Of a stretch of 64,000 nt of DNA, positions 1-8,585 are shown piece after piece. This stretch comes from Onishia niordana (GTDB lineage Bacteria > Pseudomonadota > Gammaproteobacteria > Pseudomonadales > Halomonadaceae). The stretch covers positions 248,001-312,000 of the forward strand of contig NZ_SDSD01000001.1 in NCBI RefSeq assembly GCF_004798965.1. The letters are read 5' to 3'. Below the pieces are notes generated by a model, which saw only the letters and a list, made by a program, of their open reading frames with translations, was not told where the DNA came from and made no database searches. Position 1 is the stretch's first letter. Each line of letters starts with the position of its first letter. The translations under genes were made by a program, and so were the position numbers.

Positions 1-182
1 AAGCGCGTTCAACTGCGACCGCCAGGGAGCGGTGGATGTCTGCGAATCGCCCTGAACACTCGTGTTTGACGCCTTGAGAGACGCCGACTGACTCTGGACC
101 GCATCATCGGCCTGAGCGAGTCCCGACGTCACCAGGCAGCCCCCGAGGGCTAAGGCAGCAAGAAAAGTGATAGGTAGTGACA
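1..182 (-). CDS. Secreted protein of unknown function, N-terminal part only
   Basis: The gene starts at ATG 182 and runs off the left edge of the window, so only about 60 residues are visible. The start has a good ribosome site (AGAGGA, about 8 bases ahead). The N-terminus is a signal peptide: a hydrophobic stretch (LPITFLAALALGG) and a signal peptidase I site GLAQA|DD. An LGGC motif inside the hydrophobic core could act as a lipobox, so a lipoprotein is not excluded. The visible mature part is rich in Ser, Gln and Thr with no recognisable domain. A CRP-like palindrome sits 28 bases upstream of the start. No function can be assigned. Confidence 0.6.
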
Positions 183-209
183 TGGCAAACGTCCTCTATG
201 ACAGGATAG

Positions 210-227
210 GTGTGATGATCATCACAC
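210..227. promoter_or_regulatory. Perfect 18-bp palindrome matching a CRP/Vfr-type site
   Basis: The 18 bases GTGTGATGATCATCACAC are a perfect inverted repeat. They contain TGTGA-N6-TCACA, the core of the E. coli CRP and Pseudomonas Vfr binding consensus. The site lies between the divergent genes for the secreted protein (start 182, minus strand) and greB (start 354, plus strand). It is much nearer the former, which is its likelier target. Binding is inferred from sequence alone. Confidence 0.55.
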
Positions 228-353
228 TCTAACGAACGTTTGATTGCTTGCCTGCGCGACTTGTGTCGTAGACCTTGCCAAGCACAGCCAGGGCTTGGCG
301 CACCGACACGGCTTGCGTAAGGTGCCCAGCAACACTGCCAAGAGGGCCATGCC

Positions 354-896
354 ATGAAAGGTCGTAACATGACACGCTGGCGAGATCCCGCTAAGGATCC
401 GCGTCAGGAGCCCAAGAGCCGTCTGATCACCGCCGAGGGCCATGCCCGGCTCAAGGGCATACTCGATCACCTGTCACGGGTAAAGCGCCCTGAACTTTCG
501 ACCAAGGTTGGCGAGGCAGCGGCGCTCGGCGATCGCAGCGAGAACGCCGACTATACCTACAACAAGAAAGAGCTGAACCGTGTCATCGCGCGCATTCGCT
601 ACCTGACCAATCGGCTGGACGAATTGCAGGTGGTGGATCGCTTGCCGGCAGACACCAGCAAGGTCTATTTCGGGGCCTTCGTCACCCTGGAGGACGAGAA
701 TGGTGATGAACTCGAGATCCGCATCGTCGGCCACGACGAAACCCGCAGTGACCAGCATTGGATCAGCGTCGATGCGCCCCTGGCCAAGGCCCTGCTCGGC
801 AAGGCACTGGACGAAGAAGCGACGGTAGCCGCCCCCGCTGGCCAGACCACCTATGTGATCACCGCGATTCAGTACCGCACGCCCAAGTCGAGCTAG
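354..896 (+). CDS. greB: Transcription elongation factor GreB
   Basis: GreB rescues backtracked RNA polymerase by stimulating cleavage of the extruded RNA 3' end. The protein has the family's N-terminal coiled coil, including LGDRSENADYTYNKKELNR, whose Asp and Glu residues form the acidic tip that reaches the polymerase active site. The C-terminal FKBP-like domain follows (VYFGAFVTLED, RIVGHDE, SVDAPLAKALLGK). At 180 residues it is about 20 longer than E. coli GreB because of a charged N-terminal lead. Two starts are possible, ATG 354 (AGAGGG seven bases ahead) and ATG 369 (AAAGG seven bases ahead). I kept the longer one, but the shorter form is as likely. Confidence 0.93.
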   Translation: MKGRNMTRWRDPAKDPRQEPKSRLITAEGHARLKGILDHLSRVKRPELSTKVGEAAALGDRSENADYTYNKKELNRVIARIRYLTNRLDELQVVDRLPADTSKVYFGAFVTLEDENGDELEIRIVGHDETRSDQHWISVDAPLAKALLGKALDEEATVAAPAGQTTYVITAIQYRTPKSS

Positions 897-994
897 GGCC
901 CCAGCGAGACGATGTTCTCTACCACCGACATGAGGCGCTCCTTGAAGCGTTCAAACTTGCTTTGCGGGTCGTATTAACGACTTGATCGGATGCG

Positions 995-1708
995 TCAGTC
1001 GTCCAAGGCGTAATCGATCGTCGTGACCACCCGGACCCGCTTGATATCCGGGGTATAGCTGTCCAGGTCGTTGATGGAGAAATATCCCTGGCTTGCACTT
1101 CGAATATGCCCCACGGCGCTGCCAGCATCGTTGGCGAACTGCTCGGCGGCACGACGTGCATCCTGGGTAGCATCGGCGATCATCTCGGGCTTGATGGCTT
1201 CAAGTCCGGTGAACAGAAATTCGATGCGGTACTCATAGTTGGGTGACAACAACACGCCGTTGCCTACCAGAGTGCCGGTCTTGGGCATGGCAGCCTTGAC
1301 CCTCGCTACCTTGGGCGTGCGCAGCAGCACGGTGGCCTCGCCGCGATAGCGCTCCTCGGGAGGCGGCTGACCGTAGCTCTCGGCCTGCAGGTCGCGGACG
1401 TTGGGCGGCGTGACACTGATGTTGCCGGCATCAAAGCCTTGGGCGATCAGAAAGTCGCGGATGCGCTCCTCAGAGGCCGCCATTTCCGCTTGCAAGGGCC
1501 CCAACCGATCACCCGTTACACTGAAGTGCAGTGGCCACAAGGCGAGATCGGCGGGCACCTCCCGCTCGGCCAGCCCCTTGACCGTCACTACGCGATCAGC
1601 CTGTTTCCACACCTGAGCGGCGGCGCGAATATAACTGCCACCCCACACCAGCCCCAGCATCAACAGGCCGCCTAGAATCAGGGCCCCCATGATCCGACCC
1701 ATAGTCAT
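995..1708 (-). CDS. SIMPL domain (DUF541) membrane-anchored periplasmic protein
   Basis: This 237-residue protein starts with one hydrophobic anchor (IMGALILGGLLMLGLVWGGSYI) followed by a SIMPL/DUF541 domain. The signs of the family are VVTVKGLAEREVPADLA near the start, the TPPNVRDL segment, and the late DATQDARRAAEQFANDAG stretch. SIMPL proteins are periplasmic or membrane-anchored oligomers, some linked to oxidative-stress tolerance, and their biochemical role is poorly defined. ATG 1708 is chosen because AAGGAG lies eight bases ahead; a GTG at 1726 is upstream in frame but has no such site. It converges with greB, with no clear terminator between them. Confidence 0.85.
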   Translation of the reverse strand: MTMGRIMGALILGGLLMLGLVWGGSYIRAAAQVWKQADRVVTVKGLAEREVPADLALWPLHFSVTGDRLGPLQAEMAASEERIRDFLIAQGFDAGNISVTPPNVRDLQAESYGQPPPEERYRGEATVLLRTPKVARVKAAMPKTGTLVGNGVLLSPNYEYRIEFLFTGLEAIKPEMIADATQDARRAAEQFANDAGSAVGHIRSASQGYFSINDLDSYTPDIKRVRVVTTIDYALDD

Positions 1709-1749
1709 GACGAGCACTCCTTGCACGATAAACAGATCGCCTAAGCATG

Positions 1750-2778
1750 CTACCCGTTGGCTTTTTTCGCCAGATAAACCCGAAACCGTCGGTCATCGGC
1801 GAGGATCTTGAAGTTGCCGAAAGCGGCCTCGAGCAGGTCGGGATAGGGCAGGAAGGCATTAGCCACCAGCACCAGCTTACCGCCAGGAGCCAGATGGGCG
1901 GGTGCCTCACGAATCAAGCGGGCGGCTGGGCCGTAGTCGATCGCTCGCTCCTGATGGAAAGGCGGATTGCTGACGATGGTGTCGAAGCGGCGCCCTTCGA
2001 GCCGAGAATAGACATCGCTTTCCAGGACCTCACCTTGCAAGTGATTGGCCGCTAGGGTGCGACGGGTCGCTTCTACCGCGAAGGCATTGACATCCACCGC
2101 CGTTACCGAGGCACCGCGGCGGGCCAGCCAGGCTGAGAGAATGCCGTCGCCGCAGCCCACATCGAGTACGGAAGCGCCAGTCTGGCCCTCGCTCTTGGCG
2201 CCGGCATCAAGATCAGGCAATGCCTCCGACAGCGTCTCGAGCAGCAGCCGAGTCCCATCATCAAGCTTGCCGTGACCAAATACGCCGGGGTGGCTCTTGA
2301 GCGTCAAGCCTTCTGCGTCGAACTGCGTCCAGGCAAGATCGGGATCGAGATTCACGGGCTCGAGGCAGGTCTCGAACAGAGTGCAACGACGGGCACTATC
2401 TCGCTGGCGACAGCCAAGCCCCAGCGCCGCCAATACCTTGAGGACACGCTTGATACCGCCCTTGTTCTCCCCCACTACCTGTAGCGGTGTGCCGGCAGGA
2501 AGCGCCTGGCAGAGTCTGAGCAACCACCACTCCCCCAGGGCATGGGCTTTAGGCCAGAACAAGACCGCACCCGCCGGTGCTGGCAGCGTTGTTTCCAAGG
2601 CCGAGAAAGCCACCTTGCCCTGTGTTTTCCAAGTTTCTACGACGCCGTGATCGGCAGACAGCAATCGCCCGTCGCCCTTCGTGAGCCACGTATCCTCAGG
2701 TGGTGCCACCCAAAGCCAGTCACGGTAGTCCATGGATTGGCGTTCCAACAGCTGGCACGTGGGCGTCTCGGCAGACAT
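1750..2778 (-). CDS. rsmC: 16S rRNA (guanine-1207-N2)-methyltransferase RsmC
   Basis: RsmC methylates G1207 of 16S rRNA in the 30S subunit using S-adenosylmethionine. At 342 residues it matches the family. The N-terminal half is a degenerate methyltransferase-like domain. The C-terminal catalytic domain has the SAM motif VLDVGCGDGILSAWLA (about residues 204-219) and the base-methylation motif SNPPFH (about 269). The linker segment HPGVFGHGKLDDGTRLLL is typical of RsmC and its relative RlmG; overall shape favours RsmC. GGAG lies nine bases before the ATG. The gene follows cmoM by 3 bases, so the two methyltransferases form an operon. Confidence 0.9.
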   Translation of the reverse strand: MSAETPTCQLLERQSMDYRDWLWVAPPEDTWLTKGDGRLLSADHGVVETWKTQGKVAFSALETTLPAPAGAVLFWPKAHALGEWWLLRLCQALPAGTPLQVVGENKGGIKRVLKVLAALGLGCRQRDSARRCTLFETCLEPVNLDPDLAWTQFDAEGLTLKSHPGVFGHGKLDDGTRLLLETLSEALPDLDAGAKSEGQTGASVLDVGCGDGILSAWLARRGASVTAVDVNAFAVEATRRTLAANHLQGEVLESDVYSRLEGRRFDTIVSNPPFHQERAIDYGPAARLIREAPAHLAPGGKLVLVANAFLPYPDLLEAAFGNFKILADDRRFRVYLAKKANG

Positions 2779-2781
2779 CAG

Positions 2782-3633
2782 TCAGGCTCCGGTGGGCGAT
2801 GAAGAAAAAGAGGAAGACACCTCGGCGGTATCGACCGGCCGCGTCAGGGTGTAAAGCAGGTAGCGCCCCAGGCGCCAGTGAGGCTCGACATCGCAGTAGC
2901 GTCGCTCAAGCTCCACCAGCTTGTCGAGCGCCCCAGGCTCGAGCTCGCGCGCCTTGAGATAATCATGGAAGACACGTACGCCAGCGCAGGCCTTGAGAGT
3001 CAGCCCTGCTTCACTGGCCCAGGTCTCAATCTGGCCATGCGTCAGCGGCGAGATGGGCGTTAGCCGCTGACGCTGGCCGGTGCCCGCGAGCCGGTCATCA
3101 AGCACTTTGTCAAAATTGCCTTTGACCATATTAGACAGACGCAGGGCATCACGGTTGAAAACCATCAGCGACAGTTGGCCGCCGGGCGCCAACGCATCCG
3201 CCATCCGCATCAGCGCACTTCGCGGATCGGCCAGCCACTCAAGCACCGCGTGGCAGACAATTAGCGGCCAGGGCCCCGGCGCCTGCTCCGCCAGATCCTG
3301 CAACGGGGCCTGAACCACCTTCACATCATGGGCAGCAAGCATTTCTCGCCCCCGAGCCAGCATCTCGCCCGAGGGCTCGAGCAGCGTCACCGGATGCCCC
3401 CGTTCAGCGAACCAGCGCGCCATCTGGCCGAGTCCTCCTCCCACATCCAGCATGGGCTGGCCAGACAGAGCAAGAAGCCTAGGCAACAGATGATCCAGAA
3501 CGGCTAGGCGGATATCGCCTCGCACACTGCCATAGAGCCCCGCAGCAAACTTGTTGGCCAAACCATCAAATTGGCGATCACCATGCCCGGACAGATACGC
3601 CGCCGGAAGGTGAGAGGGGTAGCTTGCAGCCAT
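2782..3633 (-). CDS. cmoM: tRNA 5-carboxymethoxyuridine methyltransferase CmoM
   Basis: CmoM (formerly SmtA) adds the terminal methyl group that turns cmo5U34 into mcmo5U34 in the wobble position of certain tRNAs. The 283-residue protein has a class I SAM fold with motif I LDVGGGLGQMARWFAERGH, then HAVLEWLADPRSAL and PGGQLSLMVFN. The stretches NMVKGNFDKV, GVRVFHDYL and ELERRYCDVEP closely follow the E. coli protein as I remember it. AGGA precedes ATG 3633 by six bases. It is the first gene of the cmoM-rsmC pair. Confidence 0.92.
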   Translation of the reverse strand: MAASYPSHLPAAYLSGHGDRQFDGLANKFAAGLYGSVRGDIRLAVLDHLLPRLLALSGQPMLDVGGGLGQMARWFAERGHPVTLLEPSGEMLARGREMLAAHDVKVVQAPLQDLAEQAPGPWPLIVCHAVLEWLADPRSALMRMADALAPGGQLSLMVFNRDALRLSNMVKGNFDKVLDDRLAGTGQRQRLTPISPLTHGQIETWASEAGLTLKACAGVRVFHDYLKARELEPGALDKLVELERRYCDVEPHWRLGRYLLYTLTRPVDTAEVSSSFSSSPTGA

Positions 3634-3859
3634 ATCGATTCCTGGCAGAGGAAAAGGCGCATATTCTAGACGAAAACGACAATGAGCTCATCGTATTAAG
3701 TGACACACATAGCCGACTTGACGGCGATACACTATAATTAGAAGACTAATGCAAAATAATGAAAATTCTAATAATTTGATTAGCCAGAAACCATTAATGG
3801 CCGTCTATGTTCACGAGAGAATAGACGCTCGATAATGTGTTCACGCCGGGAAACCACCA

Positions 3860-5938
3860 TTGACTCACCTTGCCACCCTGCCCGACCAACTAACCAAACT
3901 GCTTGATACTCCCGGCCAGGCAATTTCAGTGGCCGACGCCGATATTCAAGACACTCCTCTGATTTACGTCAACGAGGCCTTCGAGACGCTCACCGGGTAT
4001 CGCCGTGAAGACGTCATTGGTCGTTCCTGCCGTTTTCTTCAAAACGAGGACACCGACCCATCGGCCATTCAGCAACTGCGCACGGCCATTCGACAGAGCA
4101 CGCCAATCACCCTGACGCTGAAAAACCGGCGCAGGGATGGTACCGATTTCTGGAATGAATTGAGCCTTTCGACACTCTATGGCGACTCGGGACGACGCTA
4201 CCTGGTCGGGCTACAGCGAGATGTCTCCGAACGCGAGCGAGCCTGGCAACAAATGAAGTTGAACCAGGCCGTATTCCACAATACGCATGACGGCATTCTG
4301 GTCACCGATGCCCAGAAACGGATCGTTGATACCAACCCGGCGTTCACCCGACTGACCGGCTATTCGCGCGAAGAAGTGTTGGGCAAAAAGCCCAACCTGC
4401 TGTCTTCCGGCAAGCATGACTCAGGGTTCTACCAGAGCATGTTCGCTGCGGTCGAGGCACGCGGCTTCTGGACCGGCGATATATGGAATACGCGTAAAGA
4501 CGGTAGTCAACTGATCGAAAACACGACCATCTCGGCCATCCGCGACGAGAATGGCGTGATCATCCACTATATCGGTGTATTCCGCGACATAACGCAGCGC
4601 CGTATGAATCAGGCGCGGCTTGAACGCATGGCCAGTTACGACATGCTGACCGGTCTTTTCAATCGCAGTCACTTCAACGTCCTGCTCGAGCGTCAGTTAG
4701 AGAGTTTAGAGTTTACGCAAAGCGGGATTGCCGTTCTGTTTCTGGACCTAGATGACTTCAAGCCGATTAACGACAGTTTCGGCCATTCCACAGGCGACGA
4801 ATTGCTGGTCGAGATTAGCCGACGACTCAAAAGGCTCATGCGTGCCAATGACCTGACGGCTCGATTCGGTGGCGATGAATTCGTGATCGCGCTGAGCGGC
4901 CTCGGCACGGTCGACAAGGCAGCCAAGGTCGCACAGAAGGTGCTCGATGACATCATCCAGCCCTACGCCCTCGACAACGGTGAAAAGGTCACGGTATCGG
5001 CCTCGATCGGCATCGCCTTTACAACCACACACGAGACCGGTAGCTCCGCCCTGCTGGACGCCGCCGATGCCGCCATGTACGACGCCAAGCAGAAAGGCAA
5101 GAATCGCATTGCCGTAGCGGATACGCAGCTGACCGAGTCAATGGCCGATGATGCCTATGTGGGTATCAAGGCGGCCTTTGAGCGAGGCGAGCTCGAACTG
5201 TATTTCCAACCTATCCTGTCCATGGCGAGCGGTGAAATCGTCAGTCTTGAAGCGCTGGTTCGTTGGCGGCATCCCGACAAGGGTGTTCTGGGCCCCCACC
5301 ATTTCATCGATACCCTTCTGCATTCTTCGCTGAGCCTGCCTTATGGGCGCTGGCTGATCGATCAAGCCGGTCAGGTGGCAAACCGACTGCGTCAACTGGG
5401 TTATGATGTCATGGTCAACGTCAACCTGAGCCAAGACCAGATCGAGACGGGCGCCTTCATCGAAGCACTATCTGCCACACGTCACCGCTATGATCTCAAT
5501 ACCCCCTTTCTGGTCGCCGAAGTGCTCGAGTCCACGCACTTCCATGACCTGGACTTGGCGTGCAGCCTCCTCAGCGAAGCCCGACAGCTGGGCGCACTCA
5601 TCGCTCTGGATGACTTCGGCTCTGGCATTTCCTCAATTACCTACGCAAGCCAACTTCCTCTGAACACGATCAAGATCGACCGCAGCGCGATCATGCATGT
5701 AGATGTTCGAAAGGATCAGCGTCTGTTTATCCGCGGCATCACCGCCATGGGACATGCCATGCAGCGCCAGGTGCTCGCCGAGGGCATCGAGACCGAAGAA
5801 CAACTGAATAGCGTAAAGGCGCTGGGATGCGATATGGCGCAGGGCTATTGGATCGACAAGCCGATGCCCTACGACCAGCTGCATCAACGCTACGTGGCAC
5901 CCTCGGCCTCGCCCCGCTATCCATTGAGACGGGTGTAA
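3860..5938 (+). CDS. LOV-PAS-GGDEF-EAL c-di-GMP signalling protein
   Basis: A soluble 692-residue protein with four domains. The first PAS domain (about 18-125) has the LOV blue-light signature GRSCRFLQ with Cys57 where the flavin-adduct cysteine sits. It also has the flavin-contacting Asn89 (LKNRRRDG), Asn99 (FWNEL) and Gln119 (VGLQRDVS). A second PAS domain spans about 135-247. The GGDEF domain has an intact GGDEF at 337-341 and an inhibitory-site RxxD (RAND, 328-331). The EAL domain has E464-A-L, DDFGSG (584-589), KIDRS and AEGIET, so both cyclase and phosphodiesterase motifs look complete. The start is TTG 3860; no ATG or GTG lies between it and the upstream in-frame stop at 3833. Blue-light control of c-di-GMP is the natural inference. 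Confidence 0.9.
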   Translation: MTHLATLPDQLTKLLDTPGQAISVADADIQDTPLIYVNEAFETLTGYRREDVIGRSCRFLQNEDTDPSAIQQLRTAIRQSTPITLTLKNRRRDGTDFWNELSLSTLYGDSGRRYLVGLQRDVSERERAWQQMKLNQAVFHNTHDGILVTDAQKRIVDTNPAFTRLTGYSREEVLGKKPNLLSSGKHDSGFYQSMFAAVEARGFWTGDIWNTRKDGSQLIENTTISAIRDENGVIIHYIGVFRDITQRRMNQARLERMASYDMLTGLFNRSHFNVLLERQLESLEFTQSGIAVLFLDLDDFKPINDSFGHSTGDELLVEISRRLKRLMRANDLTARFGGDEFVIALSGLGTVDKAAKVAQKVLDDIIQPYALDNGEKVTVSASIGIAFTTTHETGSSALLDAADAAMYDAKQKGKNRIAVADTQLTESMADDAYVGIKAAFERGELELYFQPILSMASGEIVSLEALVRWRHPDKGVLGPHHFIDTLLHSSLSLPYGRWLIDQAGQVANRLRQLGYDVMVNVNLSQDQIETGAFIEALSATRHRYDLNTPFLVAEVLESTHFHDLDLACSLLSEARQLGALIALDDFGSGISSITYASQLPLNTIKIDRSAIMHVDVRKDQRLFIRGITAMGHAMQRQVLAEGIETEEQLNSVKALGCDMAQGYWIDKPMPYDQLHQRYVAPSASPRYPLRRV

Positions 5939-5953
5939 ACAGCAAGATACGGG

Positions 5954-5982
5954 TTTATCTGGCGCCATCAGATGCTTATAAT
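5954..5982 (+). promoter_or_regulatory. Sigma70 promoter of tRNA-Arg
   Basis: A perfect -10 box TATAAT (5977-5982) lies 17 bases after a weak -35 box TTTATC (5954-5959). The sequence after the -10 box is GC-rich (GCACCCCTCCCGC), as in promoters of stable RNA genes under stringent control. Initiation would fall about 6-8 bases before the mature tRNA 5' end. Confidence 0.6.
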
Positions 5983-5995
5983 GCACCCCTCCCGC

Positions 5996-6072
5996 GCCCC
6001 CTTAGCTCAGCTGGATAGAGCAATCCCCTCCTAAGGGATAGGTCGAAGGTTCGAATCCTTCAGGGGGCGCCA
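5996..6072 (+). tRNA. tRNA-Arg, anticodon CCU
   Basis: The 77-base sequence folds into a complete cloverleaf. The acceptor stem is GCCCCCT paired with AGGGGGC. The D arm begins GCTCAGCTGGATAGAGC. The anticodon stem ATCCC/GGGAT encloses the loop CTCCTAA, giving anticodon CCU, which reads AGG. The T arm is GAAGG-TTCGAAT-CCTTC. The discriminator base is G and the CCA end is encoded. A strong promoter and terminator flank it, so it is a single-gene transcript. Confidence 0.97.
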
Positions 6073-6155
6073 TACAGCCTCATGGTAGCCACATTCTCTG
6101 GACTCCCCGGACACCGCTCCGATGGAAAGAGAAGCAAAAATAAAGTGGATACCAT

Positions 6156-6189
6156 GGAAAAAGCCCCGGCCATTTGGTCGGGGCTTTTT
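6156..6189 (+). terminator. Rho-independent terminator after tRNA-Arg
   Basis: A nine-base-pair stem, GCCCCGGCC and GGTCGGGGC (one G-T pair) around an ATTT loop, is preceded by AAAAA and followed by TTTTT. It lies about 85 bases after the tRNA. Confidence 0.9.
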
Positions 6190-6363
6190 CTTGAGCATAA
6201 CGCAGATTATGACATCTTCAGGCTGGCGAGCTACCCGCAAGACGGCAAAGGCCACCAAGCGGTGTTACGCCGCAAATACCACGCGCTCAATGCAGTGGTA
6301 CACATTAAAATGCGTCAGCTAAACCGCCAGTGCTTTCAGCACTTCCCCGCCACGGGCGAGTCA

Positions 6364-8325
6364 TCAGACTGACAAGGCACTTTCTATAATCCGGTTACGC
6401 CCCTGCCGTTTGGCCTGATAGCTGGCATCATCGGCGCGGCCCACGATATCGTCGATGGCCTTGTCAGACGAAAAGAAGCAGGCAGCTCCCAAGCTCAAGG
6501 TCACGCTATAGTCCTTGTTCTCAGCTGACACGCGCAGGTCCGACACCGTATCCAGCAACCGCTTCGATACGGTTCGCGCCTGCTCAAGCGTACAGCTTGG
6601 CATCAGCACCGCGAACTCATCGCCCCCTTGCCGGGCCACATAGTCATTCTTGCGTACCAGCGGCGTAATGGCCTCGGCAATGACGCGCAGCATCTCATCA
6701 CCCAGAGCGTGCCCGCCTTCGTCATTGATGGGTTTGAAATGATCGAGATCAAACATCATCAAGACCGACTGCTGATGTCGCTGCTGCCACTCTAGAAAAG
6801 CCTCTTCAAGGCGGCGCTCGAAACCGCGACGATTGAGCAAGCCGGTCAGCGGGTCGTGCTCGGCCTCCCAGCGCTGCAAAGCATCTTGTTCACGACGCCG
6901 CGTAATATCCTTGACGGTACCCACATGCCCAAGCACCGCAGCTCCCTTGCGCACCTGGCCTGCATGTATCTCGAGCCAAAGTACATCCCCAGTCGTTAGC
7001 AAGTACCGGAACTGCCTTATAAAGTCACGCCCTCGATGTACAGCGTCGCGCCACAGATCGACAAAATCATCATGATCGTCGGGGTGAATATACAACATCC
7101 AATTAACGCTCTGCTGATCGTCACGCTGATGTCCCGTGAGCTCAGCAAGCGCCGGATTAACGTATTCCACCTGCCCCTTTGGTGATGCGACAAACATGCC
7201 TACCGGAGAAGAAGCCAACACCGCATCGAGAAAGGCCTGGCGCTCATTAAGGCTTGCGGTGGCCTCTTCGCGCTGACGCTGAAGACGATTGAAGGTGGTT
7301 GCCAACTGGCTCAACTCCCTCAACTTACTGGTTATGTCGACGCGTCGACGCTCACCGGCGGTCACCTGGCCTATCTGATATTCAAGACGATGCAGCGATG
7401 CTAACGCCAACTTCAACAGCCACCAGATTAGCGGCATCAACAACACGATGGTTACCAGACCTACCCACCACAGCTTGTTGACTAGGAGGCTTATCGGCGC
7501 CTGCACCTGATGGATCGGCTGAGTCACCTTGACGACCCATCCCGGGGTCCAGGCCTGAGCATAGGCATGCAACGCCCTCTCGCCATCGGCAAGTGCTCCT
7601 TCTCCAGCGCCATGCCAGCCGAGCAACGCGAGATCTAACAATATGTCGTCACTGCTATCGCGAAGCGTCTCCATGACCAAGCCATCGTCAGGATGAGAAA
7701 TCACGACGCCAGAGGAACTGATCAGCGAGGCAAAGCCATCATGACCGATACGAATACTATTCAAACTATCGAAGAAACTGCTGGAATCTACACTGACAGC
7801 ACCGAGCAACTGGCCAACAAAATCTCCCTCGTTATCAGTAAGAGGCACAGCGATGGAGATAATCGGCACTCCCAACCCTCGGCTAATGAGAGGTTCGCTG
7901 ACGTGAGGTCTGCCCACGGCCCGGCCAAAGCGAAAATATTCACGATCACTGACGTCGACGCCCTGCAAGCTTTCCAAATGAGGATAACTTTCCACCACGC
8001 GGCCCTCGGAGGAGACCAGAGCCAGACGGTCAAACTTTGCCAACATTGACGGGGTGTCGATCAGCGACTGGCCAGGGGCGCTCGGCATCTGTGGAGCCAC
8101 TTGCTCGGCAAGATACTCGAGCATAGTGACACGCTGATCGATGGACCGATCCACCTGGCGAGCAATCAGGCTGGCTTCATAATTCAAGTGACTGATATTG
8201 GCCTGGCGGATCAACTCACTACCCGTCAGATAAGTAAAAGCCAACGTCGAAACGACCAGCACACTCCAGCCGATGCCAATCCACAACATAAGACGGGAAT
8301 GAAGCGTACCGAAGATCCGCAGCAT
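6364..8325 (-). CDS. Membrane diguanylate cyclase: Cache-PAS-GGDEF
   Basis: The 653-residue protein has a membrane segment at about 11-33, a periplasmic sensor region of the double-Cache type (SEPLISRGLGVPIISIAVPL, SVDSSSFFDSL, WVVKVTQPI), and a second membrane segment near 283-305. A linker then leads to a PAS domain (ASSPVGMFVAS to GTVKDITRR). The C-terminal GGDEF domain has GGDEF at about 567-571 and an inhibitory RxxD (RKND) five residues earlier, so it should make c-di-GMP and be product-inhibited. ATG 8325 is chosen over an in-frame TTG at 8340; neither has a strong ribosome site. It faces the LOV-GGDEF-EAL gene across the tRNA, giving two c-di-GMP genes close together. The ligand of the sensor is unknown. 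Confidence 0.9.
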   Translation of the reverse strand: MLRIFGTLHSRLMLWIGIGWSVLVVSTLAFTYLTGSELIRQANISHLNYEASLIARQVDRSIDQRVTMLEYLAEQVAPQMPSAPGQSLIDTPSMLAKFDRLALVSSEGRVVESYPHLESLQGVDVSDREYFRFGRAVGRPHVSEPLISRGLGVPIISIAVPLTDNEGDFVGQLLGAVSVDSSSFFDSLNSIRIGHDGFASLISSSGVVISHPDDGLVMETLRDSSDDILLDLALLGWHGAGEGALADGERALHAYAQAWTPGWVVKVTQPIHQVQAPISLLVNKLWWVGLVTIVLLMPLIWWLLKLALASLHRLEYQIGQVTAGERRRVDITSKLRELSQLATTFNRLQRQREEATASLNERQAFLDAVLASSPVGMFVASPKGQVEYVNPALAELTGHQRDDQQSVNWMLYIHPDDHDDFVDLWRDAVHRGRDFIRQFRYLLTTGDVLWLEIHAGQVRKGAAVLGHVGTVKDITRRREQDALQRWEAEHDPLTGLLNRRGFERRLEEAFLEWQQRHQQSVLMMFDLDHFKPINDEGGHALGDEMLRVIAEAITPLVRKNDYVARQGGDEFAVLMPSCTLEQARTVSKRLLDTVSDLRVSAENKDYSVTLSLGAACFFSSDKAIDDIVGRADDASYQAKRQGRNRIIESALSV

Positions 8326-8441
8326 ACTCTTGGCAACCAATCACTCGTGAATATGACTGCCACTTTATCACGAAAGAAGTCGTGGAATACTACTTCTGCC
8401 ACTACCCCTTTTTCTGATTCTACTACTCACTGCGAGCGACT

Positions 8442-8585
8442 TAGGCTGTGTCTGAAAAGTCGACGAGCGAAGGCCAGACAAGGCAAAAATTGGCGAAAGA
8501 GCGGAGTTTACGGGGTGTAAATGAGCATCTTGAGCCGATTTTTAACGCCGTATGGACGAGCGCAGTACTTTTCAGACATAGCCTA
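8442..8585. mobile_element. MITE-like element, about 144 bp with 18-bp terminal inverted repeats
   Basis: The left end AGGCTGTGTCTGAAAAGT (8443-8460) and the right end ACTTTTCAGACATAGCCT (8567-8584) are inverted copies with one mismatch; a T and an A extend the match by one base on each side. Inside, GCAAAAATTGGC and GCCGATTTTTAAC form a second, imperfect inverted pair, and the motif GACGAGCG occurs near both ends. It has no reading frame. The structure fits a miniature inverted-repeat transposable element. I could not identify a clear target-site duplication. Confidence 0.7.

Noticed and set aside
6031..6258. Minus-strand 75-codon frame across tRNA-Arg
   Set aside because: It is the well-known spurious translation of a tRNA antisense strand (ending PLKDSNLRPIP).
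6082..6372. Plus-strand 96-codon frame after tRNA-Arg
   Set aside because: It runs through the tRNA terminator, lacks a ribosome site and overlaps the end of the diguanylate cyclase gene.
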